Assembly: GCA_023443765.1 (NCBI GenBank) | Contig: JAEZTA010000024.1 | Span: 1 to 23,256, forward strand | Direction of reading: 5' to 3' | Length of the DNA: 23,256 nucleotides | DNA from: Bacteroidota bacterium | GTDB lineage: Bacteria > Bacteroidota > Bacteroidia > Bacteroidales > Rikenellaceae | Shown: positions 15,724 to 22,455 of the stretch, piece after piece | Layout of the letters: the number at the start of each line of letters is the position of its first letter | Numbering within the stretch: position 1 is the stretch's first letter | Translations under genes and position numbers: made by a program | Notes under the pieces: generated by a model | What the model was told of the DNA's origin: nothing | The model's input: the letters and a program-made list of their open reading frames with translations, nothing else | The model's database searches: none

Positions 15724-17157
15724 CTATTGATGTTGCGGTCTTAATAAATCCTGCACGACTTTCACAGGCGAGAACGTCGTGATGGGGACATCGACGAAAA
15801 CCGTGTTCCACCGGGCCATCGCACCATTCCAGAGGCCCGGCAGCTCCTGCGCACGCAGGTCGCGGCCGCCGCTCGACTTCGACGAGATGAAACCCGTCGT
15901 GGGATCGGTGTATTTGCGCAGGTCGAACCGGCGGCCCTTCGAATCGCGCACGCCGCACACGAGGTCCACGGGATTGAAATGCGTAGCCGACTTCATCAGC
16001 GGCAGGTCGTCGGGCCCGATCTGGCTCGACTCGGCGATCTGGAGCGACTCCGTGCCGTCGGGATTCCCTACCCAGAACGGGCCGCCGCCCGGTTCGCCCT
16101 CGTTGCGGACCATGCCGCAAACGCGGATCGGACGGTCGAGGACGGCACGCAGCAACGCCGTATCGTAATCCGCGGGAAGTTTCACGCAGAGTTGCTTTTC
16201 AATAAATTCAACGATAGGCTCCAGTTCCGCACCGCCTACTTCGAGCGCCTTGAGGTACTCGAAAGCGCGCTCCTGCAGGTCGAGCAGCACACCGGCCAGC
16301 ACCTTTTTAAAACGAATGGTGTCGCCGCGGCGGGCATCGGTCGTCACGTTGTCGATATTCTTAATGAAGACGATGTCAGCGTCGATCTCGTTCAGGTTCT
16401 CGATCAGCGCTCCGTGACCCGCAGGACGGAACAGCAGCGTGCCGTCGTCCTGGCGGAACGGCGTGTTATCGGGATTGACGGCGAGCGTGTCGGTCGAAGG
16501 CTTCTGCACGGAGAACGAAATGTCGTAACGGATGCCGAACTTCTTTTCGTAGAAGGGGACCTTCTCTTCGAGCAGTTCCTCGAAACCGGCGACATGCTCG
16601 GGCGAAACGGTGAAATGAATCCGCGCGACGCCCTCCGCCGCCGCATAGGTCGCGCCTTCGACCAGATGCTCCTCGACGGCCTTGCGGGCTCCCTCGGGAT
16701 AGGCATGGAACGTTACCAGCCCTTTGGGTTTCTGGCCGTAGTTGAGCCCCTCCTTCACGATGGCGCTGACAATGGCTTTATCATCGGCTCCGGCGGGCAG
16801 CACGGCTTTCAGTTCGGGCCAGAAAGCGAATTTTTCGATATTTTCCAGCAACGTGTCGATGCCTTTGCCGCGCTTGCCGTCGTTGACGAACTCGAACAAC
16901 TCCTTGAACATGCGCGTCGCAGCGCCCGAGGCCGGAACGAATTTCACGATGCCCAACTGCGGGGCCTCCTTTTCATAACGCTCCGCGGCGGCATCGGCAT
17001 CGGCCTGCGAGAGCGTCAGCACACCGTCGCCCGGCGATGCGGCCCGTACCACGTTCAGGAACGGGAATCCGCGACGGAAATTCTCCAGCTGGGTCTCCGC
17101 CAGTTCGGGTGTCAGGCCATGATCGGCAATCTGTTTCAAATCTTCCTGCGTAAACAT
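15724..17157 (-). CDS. DUF4301-family protein (putative nucleotidyltransferase-like)
   Basis: 477 residues from the ATG at 17157 (MFTQEDLKQIADHGLTPELAE). The open frame extends upstream to 17403 but that part reads through the intergenic repeat and has no protein-like composition, so it is rejected. The protein matches the Bacteroidetes family DUF4301: KFVPASGAATRMFKELFEF (72-90) resembles the glycine-rich nucleotide-binding loop of sugar-nucleotide pyrophosphorylases; LLFRPAGHGALIENLNE and IVFIKNIDNV follow the same fold pattern; the C-terminal half has VCGMVRNEGEPGGGPFWV and FNPVDLVCGVRD. No signal peptide, so cytoplasmic. Function has not been established as far as I know; a role with sugar nucleotides or cell-wall precursors is an inference from the fold resemblance. 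It is convergent with the GH172 gene and divergent from murB. Confidence 0.82.
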   Translation of the reverse strand: MFTQEDLKQIADHGLTPELAETQLENFRRGFPFLNVVRAASPGDGVLTLSQADADAAAERYEKEAPQLGIVKFVPASGAATRMFKELFEFVNDGKRGKGIDTLLENIEKFAFWPELKAVLPAGADDKAIVSAIVKEGLNYGQKPKGLVTFHAYPEGARKAVEEHLVEGATYAAAEGVARIHFTVSPEHVAGFEELLEEKVPFYEKKFGIRYDISFSVQKPSTDTLAVNPDNTPFRQDDGTLLFRPAGHGALIENLNEIDADIVFIKNIDNVTTDARRGDTIRFKKVLAGVLLDLQERAFEYLKALEVGGAELEPIVEFIEKQLCVKLPADYDTALLRAVLDRPIRVCGMVRNEGEPGGGPFWVGNPDGTESLQIAESSQIGPDDLPLMKSATHFNPVDLVCGVRDSKGRRFDLRKYTDPTTGFISSKSSGGRDLRAQELPGLWNGAMARWNTVFVDVPITTFSPVKVVQDLLRPQHQ

Positions 17158-17244
17158 CGTATATTTCGTTTTTAGTTTGCAATCGGTCATACAGCAACCA
17201 CTACGGTAGCAGTCACATCGAAAACAATACGTTCGTCCATGCCG

Positions 17245-17311
17245 TAAGCCCCTCCCGAGGGAGGGGTTTGGGGTGGGGTCAGGCTTGTAAACGCAGCCAC
17301 AGGCTGCGAAT
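17245..17311 (-). repeat. 67-bp two-hairpin repeat, copy 1 (inverted relative to copy 2)
   Basis: On the minus strand it reads ATTCGC, hairpin GCAGCC-TGT-GGCTGC, spacer with TTTACAAG and CTGACCCCACCCCAAA, hairpin CCCCTCCC-TC-GGGAGGGG, then CTTA. It matches copy 2 at 18461-18527 at 62 of 67 positions. It lies in the gap between the divergent DUF4301 and murB genes. Confidence 0.85.
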
Positions 17312-17364
17312 GGCAACATCCGGACACGGAATGCCGCAGCGAGGGAAACAATAGCCTGCCGCGA

Positions 17365-17395
17365 TTTCAAAGTTACTAAATTATTCGTAACTTTG
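17365..17395 (+). promoter_or_regulatory. Bacteroidetes-type promoter of murB
   Basis: TTTC (17365-17368), 19-nt spacer, TAACTTTG (17388-17395). The second element is a perfect TAnnTTTG and the first differs from TTTG by one base. Predicted transcription starts around 17399-17402, at or within 3 nt of the murB ATG. Confidence 0.65.
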
Positions 17396-17401
17396 CGCAT
17401 C

Positions 17402-18409
17402 ATGATCCGAGAATTTCATCAAACCAGCCTGCGCGGGCGCAACAGTTTCGGCGTCGATCAACACGCCGCACGCCTCATCGAGTTCGAAACCCCGGAGGAT
17501 TTGCACGCGCTTTTCGCCGCGGGGATTCCCGGGCGGTGGACGGTGCTCGCCGGGGGCAACAACATCCTCTTCACGCAGGATTACGACGGGCTGCTCCTGA
17601 CCCCCGTGGCCCGGCAGATCACCCCGATCAGCGACGACGGCGCGATGGTCCGCATACGGGTCGATGCCGGCGTCGAGTGGGACGATCTGGTGGAATGGGC
17701 CGTCCAGCGCGGGTTGTGGGGCATCGAAAACCTCTCGCTGATCCCCGGCAAGGCGGGCGCCGCCCCGGTGCAGAACATCGGGGCCTACGGCTGCGAAGCC
17801 AAGGACGTGATCGAACGGGTCGAAATGTACTGCGTCGAAACGGGCACGATGCTGACGCTCGATGCCGCGCACTGCGGCTTCGGCTACCGCGAAAGCGTCT
17901 TCAAGCACGACCTGAAGGGGCGCGTCGTCATCACGGCCATCGAAATACGCCTCTCGCACACGCCATGCCCGAAACTGGGTTACGGCGACGTGGAACGCGA
18001 AGTCGAAGCCCGCGGGGGCACAACGTTGCGCAACATCCGCGAGGCGATCTGCGCCATCCGCCGCGCCAAACTCCCCGACCCGGCCGTGCTGGGCAATGCG
18101 GGCAGTTTCTTCAAAAATCCGGTTGTCGAAACCGCCGTCGCGGAACGCCTGCTGGCCGAATACCCCGGAATGCCGCACTACCCCGCGCCTGACGGGCGGG
18201 TGAAGTTGGCTGCCGGGTGGCTGATCGACCAAGCCGGGATGAAAGGCCGCCGCGAAGGCCCGGTGGGCATCCACGAACGGCAGGCGCTGGTGATCGTCAA
18301 CCACGGCGGCGCCACGGGCGGCGAGGTGATCGCCTTCGCCCGCACGGTGCAGGCCCGAGTCCGCGAGAAATTCGGCATCGAAATAGATACGGAGGTGAAT
18401 ATATTATAA
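17402..18409 (+). CDS. murB: UDP-N-acetylenolpyruvoylglucosamine reductase (type I MurB)
   Basis: 335 residues. FAD- and NADPH-dependent enzyme of the second committed step of peptidoglycan synthesis, reducing UDP-GlcNAc-enolpyruvate to UDP-MurNAc in the cytoplasm. FAD-binding segment VLAGGNNILF (48-57), then IPGKAGAAPVQNIGAYGCE (114-132). Type I features: GYRESVFK with Y162 and R163, K223, GNAGSFFKNP with catalytic Ser235, and Glu331 in the C-terminal TEVNIL, equivalent to E. coli Tyr158, Arg159, Lys217, Ser229 and Glu325. The ATG at 17402 is chosen because the protein then begins MIREFHQTSLRGRNSF, as other MurB do; a TTG three codons upstream also opens the frame. The predicted promoter ends only 6 nt before this ATG, so the mRNA may be leaderless. 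The gene is flanked by inverted copies of a 67-bp repeat. Confidence 0.96.
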   Translation: MIREFHQTSLRGRNSFGVDQHAARLIEFETPEDLHALFAAGIPGRWTVLAGGNNILFTQDYDGLLLTPVARQITPISDDGAMVRIRVDAGVEWDDLVEWAVQRGLWGIENLSLIPGKAGAAPVQNIGAYGCEAKDVIERVEMYCVETGTMLTLDAAHCGFGYRESVFKHDLKGRVVITAIEIRLSHTPCPKLGYGDVEREVEARGGTTLRNIREAICAIRRAKLPDPAVLGNAGSFFKNPVVETAVAERLLAEYPGMPHYPAPDGRVKLAAGWLIDQAGMKGRREGPVGIHERQALVIVNHGGATGGEVIAFARTVQARVREKFGIEIDTEVNIL

Positions 18410-18460
18410 ACCGGATGAAAAGTAGGATGACATTAACCGTTTTGCAACCCGAACAGCCGT

Positions 18461-18527
18461 ATTCGCCGCCTTTGGCGTCGTTTACAAGTCTGACCCCACC
18501 CCAAACCCCTCCCTCGGGAGGGGCTTA
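18461..18527 (+). repeat. 67-bp two-hairpin repeat, copy 2
   Basis: ATTCGC, then CGCC-TTT-GGCG hairpin, TTTACAAG, a CTGACCCCACCCCAAA spacer, CCCCTCCC-TC-GGGAGGGG hairpin and CTTA. Five mismatches in 67 to copy 1 (17245-17311). Four of the five fall in the first hairpin, which still forms a stem. It lies in the 206-nt gap between murB and tilS; a 10-bp inverted repeat (CGGATGAAAA 18412-18421 and TTTTCATCCG 18543-18552) surrounds it. Confidence 0.85.
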
Positions 18528-18615
18528 TCACGACGCATCCGGTTTTCATCCGAACAACGGTTAGAATCGCGACGGATGACCAGAGCGCAGAAGGCGCAGA
18601 ACGAAAAATAAGACT

Positions 18616-19959
18616 ATGAATCTTTTGGACTCTTTTCAACGCTACATCGACGAGAACAACCTCGCCACGCACGACGACCGCATCCTACTGACTGTTTCGG
18701 GCGGCGTGGACTCGATGGTCATGCTCTCGCTGTTCACCCGCTGCGGCTACCAGGTAGGCGTCGCCCACTGCAATTTCCAGTTGCGAGGCGAGGAGAGCGA
18801 CGAGGACGAAGTGCTGGTGGAGAACGAAGCGAAGAAACACGGGGTGGCGTTCTACAACAAACGTTTCGAGACCGTCGCCGAGATGGAGCGCACGGGCGAG
18901 TCGATGGAGATGGCGGCCCGGCGGCTGCGCTATGCGTGGTTTGACGCCCTGAGCCGCGAACACGGCTATACGGCCATCGCCATCGCCCACCATGCCGACG
19001 ACTCGATCGAGACCTTTTTCATCAACCTCCTGCGCGGAACGGGGCTGCGGGGCCTTACGGGAATCTCGACCCAAGTCGGGAAGATCATCCGCCCGCTGAT
19101 GTTCGCCTCGCGCAAGGAACTGCTCGAATACGCCGTCGCAAACCACATTCCCTTCCGGGAGGATTCGTCGAATCGGTCGACCAAATACCTGCGCAACAAA
19201 ATCCGGCTGGGACTGATTCCCCGCATCCGCGAGATCAACCCCAAGTTCACGAGCCTGATGAGCCGCAACCTCGCGCGCCTGACCGACGCCCAGTTGTTCA
19301 TCAACCACGGCATCGAGCGCATCCGCTCGGAGGCGGTCACTTCGGAGGGCGGGCTGGACACGATCCACCTCGACCGCATCGACCCGGCCTTCCCGCAGGG
19401 CTTCGTGATCTACGAACTGCTCAGCTCGGGGTACGGATTCAAGGGCGACGTGATCGACTCGTTGTGCCACTCGCTTGAACAGGACGCCACGGGGCGGCGG
19501 TTTTACGCCCGCGAGCACATCGCCTCGATCGACCGCGGGAAGATCGTCATCGGGCCGATAGCCGACGACGACGCCTGCCTCACGACGGTCCGCAAAGGCG
19601 CCCTGCGCAGTTACTGCGGCAACTCGGTGCTCTACTACGAATACTGCGACATCGACACGATCAAGAACTTCGGCGTGCCGGAGAACATCGCGCAGCTCGA
19701 TGCCGACCGCCTGCAATTCCCGCTCACGTTGCGTCGCTGGCAGCAGGGCGACTGGTTCGTGCCGTTCGGCATGACGGGCCGCAAGAAGGTGTCGGACTTC
19801 CTGGTCGACGCCAAAGTCTCTGTGGCCGAAAAACAACGGCAGTTCGTGTTACTGTCGGGCGACGAAATCGTCTGGCTTGTGGGACGGCGCATCGACGACC
19901 GTTACCGCCTCACGCCCGACACGGAAAACGTGCTGCGCATCACCAAAGAAATCATTTAG
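18616..19959 (+). CDS. tilS: tRNA(Ile)-lysidine synthetase
   Basis: 447 residues. Uses ATP and lysine to convert C34 of the CAU-anticodon tRNA-Ile to lysidine, an essential cytoplasmic step that changes both codon reading (AUA) and charging. The PP-loop ATPase signature SGGVDS is at 28-33. It is followed by VGVAHCNFQLRGEESDEDE, AIAIAHHADDSIETFFINLLRGTGLRGL and the RKELLEYAVANHIPFREDSSN segment, all typical of the N-terminal catalytic domain. The C-terminal domain has the TilS signature RRWQQGDWFVPFGMTGRKK followed by VSDFL. Full length for the family. Its stop is one base before the holA ATG, so both are probably co-transcribed. No clear promoter was seen in the 206-nt gap upstream. Confidence 0.96.
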   Translation: MNLLDSFQRYIDENNLATHDDRILLTVSGGVDSMVMLSLFTRCGYQVGVAHCNFQLRGEESDEDEVLVENEAKKHGVAFYNKRFETVAEMERTGESMEMAARRLRYAWFDALSREHGYTAIAIAHHADDSIETFFINLLRGTGLRGLTGISTQVGKIIRPLMFASRKELLEYAVANHIPFREDSSNRSTKYLRNKIRLGLIPRIREINPKFTSLMSRNLARLTDAQLFINHGIERIRSEAVTSEGGLDTIHLDRIDPAFPQGFVIYELLSSGYGFKGDVIDSLCHSLEQDATGRRFYAREHIASIDRGKIVIGPIADDDACLTTVRKGALRSYCGNSVLYYEYCDIDTIKNFGVPENIAQLDADRLQFPLTLRRWQQGDWFVPFGMTGRKKVSDFLVDAKVSVAEKQRQFVLLSGDEIVWLVGRRIDDRYRLTPDTENVLRITKEII

Positions 19960-19960
19960 G

Positions 19961-21031
19961 ATGGCAAAAAGCGCTCTGAAATTCAAGGATTCGGTCGCCG
20001 AATACGAACGGATTGCGGCCGACATAGCAGCCCGCAGGTTCGCGGGCATCTACCTGCTGATGGGCGAGGAGAGCTACTTCATCGACGCGCTCTCGGACCG
20101 GCTGGCCACGACGATCCTCGACGAGGCTTCGCGGGACTTCAACCAGGTCACCGTCTACGGACGCGACTCGGAGGCCGGGCAGGTAATCAACCTCTGCCGC
20201 CAGATGCCGATGATGGGATCGTACCAGGTGGTAATTCTGAAAGAGGCCCAGCAACTCAAGGGACTCGACAAACTCTCGCTCTACACGCAGAAACCCTCGC
20301 CGACGACCATCCTCGTGATCTGCCACAAGGAGAAGAACGCCGACAAACGCTCGGCCTTCTACAAGGGCTGCGCGGCGAACGGCGTGGTGCTCGAATCCAT
20401 ACGGCCCCGCGACTACGAGATCGCGGCATGGCTGCAACAGTTCATCCAGAAAAAGGGCCTCTCGATCGACCAGAAGGCGCTTTCGATGCTGACCGACCAC
20501 CTCGGGACCGACATATCCAAAATCTCGAACGAACTCCACAAACTCACCGTGTCGCTGCCCGAAGGCACGCAGCGCATCACCGACGCCGACATCGAGGCCA
20601 ACATCGGCATTTCGAAGGATTTCAACAACTTCGAACTGTGCAAGGCCGTCGCCACACGGGACATGGCCCGCGCCCTGATGATCGCCGAGCATTTCGGCCG
20701 CAACCCCAAGGACAACCCGCTGCTGCTGACCATCATGGCCCTGTTCGGGCAATTCAAGGAGATGTTCGTGGTCAACTACCTGCGCTGGCTCTCACGTTAC
20801 AAGGGGCAGCCGTTCCCGCCCGACACCGAACTGATGCGCATTCTGCGCAAGAACAACACGTTCGTCATCGGCGAAATCAAGCAAAATTCCGCCGGGTGGG
20901 ACAACCGCAAGGTATTCAACATCCTGGGGCTGCTGCGCGAGTATGACGCCAAGAGCAAGGGCCTCAACACGGGCGGAGCGTCGGACGGCGAACTGCTGCG
21001 CGAACTGCTATTGAAAATCTTCATGCTTTGA
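19961..21031 (+). CDS. holA: DNA polymerase III delta subunit
   Basis: 356 residues from the ATG at 19961, one base after the tilS stop (tagGatg); the open frame extends 28 codons further upstream inside tilS but that part is out of family. Delta is the clamp-opening subunit of the DNA polymerase III clamp loader. Typical features are GIYLLMGEESYFIDALSDRL near the N-terminus (a degenerate AAA+ P-loop region), LKGLDKLSLYTQKPSPTTILVI, the NELHKLTVSLPEG segment, IGISKDFNNFELCKAVATRD and a C-terminal helical collar domain with LLLTIMALFGQFKEM. Length and order fit HolA. The last codons overlap the start of the next gene by 4 nt (TTGA), so translation is likely coupled. Confidence 0.93.
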   Translation: MAKSALKFKDSVAEYERIAADIAARRFAGIYLLMGEESYFIDALSDRLATTILDEASRDFNQVTVYGRDSEAGQVINLCRQMPMMGSYQVVILKEAQQLKGLDKLSLYTQKPSPTTILVICHKEKNADKRSAFYKGCAANGVVLESIRPRDYEIAAWLQQFIQKKGLSIDQKALSMLTDHLGTDISKISNELHKLTVSLPEGTQRITDADIEANIGISKDFNNFELCKAVATRDMARALMIAEHFGRNPKDNPLLLTIMALFGQFKEMFVVNYLRWLSRYKGQPFPPDTELMRILRKNNTFVIGEIKQNSAGWDNRKVFNILGLLREYDAKSKGLNTGGASDGELLRELLLKIFML

Positions 21032-21747
21032 CGGAGCTTTACCTATACCAGACCGTGCACCTCGCCCGGGGCCGCGCACGCAATGTCGCGGGGCACATCG
21101 CCGCGCTCGACGCCGCGTCGGAGAGGTTGTTCGGACAGCGTTACGCCCCCGGCACGCAGCAACTCGCGGCGCGCCTCGAAGCCCTGGCCGCTGCGGAGCG
21201 TTATCCCGCAGGCGTGTCCGGCTTCGTGCGTATCGAGCTGGGTCCCGACGGCACGGAACGCCTGTCGCCGGCAGGAGTGTCGCTCTACGACGGCTACGCC
21301 TTCCGGAGCCTCACGCCCGAAGCCGTGACGGTCGACTACGACCTGCCGCTCTCCGCCGCACCGACCTCAGCACGCGAGGCTGCAGCACAACTGGCCCGCC
21401 TGCAGGCCGAACTGGCCGGGGCCGAAGTCGCCATACGCTGCGACAGCGCGGGGATTCTCCGCTCGGCCGACGACGCACCGTTGTTCGGCATCGGCGGGCA
21501 CACCGTCCTGACGGCTCCCGGCTCCACGAGCGTCGAGCGCGAACTGGCCCTCCGGGCCATCGTAGCCGCAGGGCTGGAACTGCGCGAGGAGCCTTTCGGC
21601 CGCGCCGACCTGCCCCATCTCGACGAACTTTTCTTCGCCGACCACCGGGGTATCACCTCCCTTTCGCGCTGCGACGGACAACCGCTGATGACATTCCTCG
21701 CCGAACGCGTCGCCGAAGCGATGGAGGACCTTTTTCCGAAAAAATAG
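21028..21747 (+). CDS. Class IV aminotransferase-like protein lacking the PLP lysine
   Basis: 239 residues from a TTG start that overlaps the holA stop (TTGA); no in-frame ATG is available nearby, and the TTG gives the usual N-terminus of the family. Pattern fits PLP fold-type IV (BCAT / aminodeoxychorismate lyase) proteins: ARNVAGHIAALDAASERLFG (17-36), an IRCDSAGILRSADDAPLFGIGGHTVLTAP segment equivalent to the substrate loop, a SVERELALRAIVAAGLELREEPF helix, and LDELFFADHRGITSLSRCDG near the C-terminus. The striking feature is that the protein has no lysine except the last two residues, so the Schiff-base lysine expected before the TSAREAAAQLARLQAEL region is missing. It is therefore probably not a normal PLP enzyme; it may have another catalytic or binding role. 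Composition is very rich in Ala, Leu and Arg. Confidence 0.72.
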   Translation: MTELYLYQTVHLARGRARNVAGHIAALDAASERLFGQRYAPGTQQLAARLEALAAAERYPAGVSGFVRIELGPDGTERLSPAGVSLYDGYAFRSLTPEAVTVDYDLPLSAAPTSAREAAAQLARLQAELAGAEVAIRCDSAGILRSADDAPLFGIGGHTVLTAPGSTSVERELALRAIVAAGLELREEPFGRADLPHLDELFFADHRGITSLSRCDGQPLMTFLAERVAEAMEDLFPKK

Positions 21748-21771
21748 AAACCGGAGGCACTTCGCACGCCG

Positions 21772-21779
21772 TATCTTTC
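21772..21779 (+). promoter_or_regulatory. Possible -7 promoter element for the 21802 gene
   Basis: TATCTTTC matches TAnnTTTG at 7 of the 8 positions counted with the free ones, in the 54-nt gap after the class IV gene and 22 nt before the GTG start. No matching TTTG was confirmed upstream, so this is weak. Confidence 0.3.
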
Positions 21780-21801
21780 GGGAGATCAAAACCCGAAAAC
21801 C

Positions 21802-22395
21802 GTGAAAAAATACCTATTACTATACGCCGTCGTTGTGACGGCGTTGCTCTTTGGCGTCTACCGCCGTTACCACACCGAAAACCGGCGGCTCGCCCAGAAC
21901 CAGACGGCCCTCACGGCCGGCATCGCGCACTACCGCACAAAGGCGGGCGCCGAAGCGGCCTCGGTGCAGGCGTTGCGGCTGCGATGCGGGGAGTTCGAAA
22001 GCCTACGCGCGGCCGACGCCGAAGAGATTCGCCGCCTCGGCATCCGTATCCGCCGCCTCGAAGCTGCGGCCAAAGCCGTCACCGAGACCAAAGCCGAAGT
22101 CCGCATGCCGCTGCGCGACACGGTCGTCGTCCGGGGGCACGACTCGCTTCCCATGCGCGACACCCTCCGCGTGTTCCGCTGGCGCGACCCGTGGGTCAGC
22201 ATCGAAGGCCGTATCGGCCGGGACTCGGTCGCCTGCCGCATCCGCAGCGTCGACACCCTCCGGCAGGTGGTCCACCGTATCCCGCGCCGCTTCCTCTTCA
22301 TCCGCTGGGGAACGAAAGCCCTCCGGCAGGAGATCGTCTCGACGAATCCGCATACGCGGATCATCCATGCAGAATACGTAAAAATCGAGCGCTGA
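21802..22395 (+). CDS. Small membrane-anchored coiled-coil protein, unknown function
   Basis: 197 residues from a GTG start (no in-frame ATG close by). Residues 1-20 (MKKYLLLYAVVVTALLFGVY) form an uncleaved signal or membrane anchor followed by positive residues (RRYH). Residues 25-95 are a heptad-like, Ala/Arg/Glu-rich coiled coil. The C-terminal half has repeated short R-D-x-L/V motifs (PLRDTVVVRGHDSLPMRDTL) and ends with NPHTRIIHAEYVKIER. This layout recalls small lysis- or spanin-like proteins encoded in Bacteroidetes prophages (possibly DUF6549), but no other phage gene is present, so I give no function. It is followed by a strong terminator, which suggests a separate or final transcription unit after the tilS-holA group. 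Confidence 0.65.
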   Translation: MKKYLLLYAVVVTALLFGVYRRYHTENRRLAQNQTALTAGIAHYRTKAGAEAASVQALRLRCGEFESLRAADAEEIRRLGIRIRRLEAAAKAVTETKAEVRMPLRDTVVVRGHDSLPMRDTLRVFRWRDPWVSIEGRIGRDSVACRIRSVDTLRQVVHRIPRRFLFIRWGTKALRQEIVSTNPHTRIIHAEYVKIER

Positions 22396-22407
22396 AACTT
22401 TTTTCGA

Positions 22408-22447
22408 AAAAAATCCGGCAGGTCCGTAAGGGTCGGCCGGATTTTTT
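22408..22447 (+). terminator. Strong rho-independent terminator
   Basis: AAAAAATCCGGC (22408-22419) pairs with GCCGGATTTTTT (22436-22447) across a 16-nt loop, 12 nt after the stop of the small coiled-coil gene. The right arm ends in T6, giving a classical intrinsic terminator. A short palindrome TTTTTTCGAAAAAA (22399-22412) overlaps its left arm. Confidence 0.85.
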
Positions 22448-22455
22448 GTGTCTCA

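Noticed and set aside
17158..17403. 82-codon upstream extension of the DUF4301 frame
   Set aside because: It reads through the 67-bp repeat and the murB promoter and has no family similarity; the ATG at 17157 gives the expected N-terminus.
18412..18562. Nested inverted repeats CGGATGAAAA/TTTTCATCCG and AACCGTT/AACGGTT as transposon ends around repeat copy 2
   Set aside because: The two pairs are not properly nested, there is no transposase or target duplication, and the second pair is only 7 bp; kept only as a note under the repeat.
19877..19960. Upstream extension of holA inside tilS
   Set aside because: The holA ATG at 19961 directly follows the tilS stop; the extension is the shadow of the TilS C-terminus.
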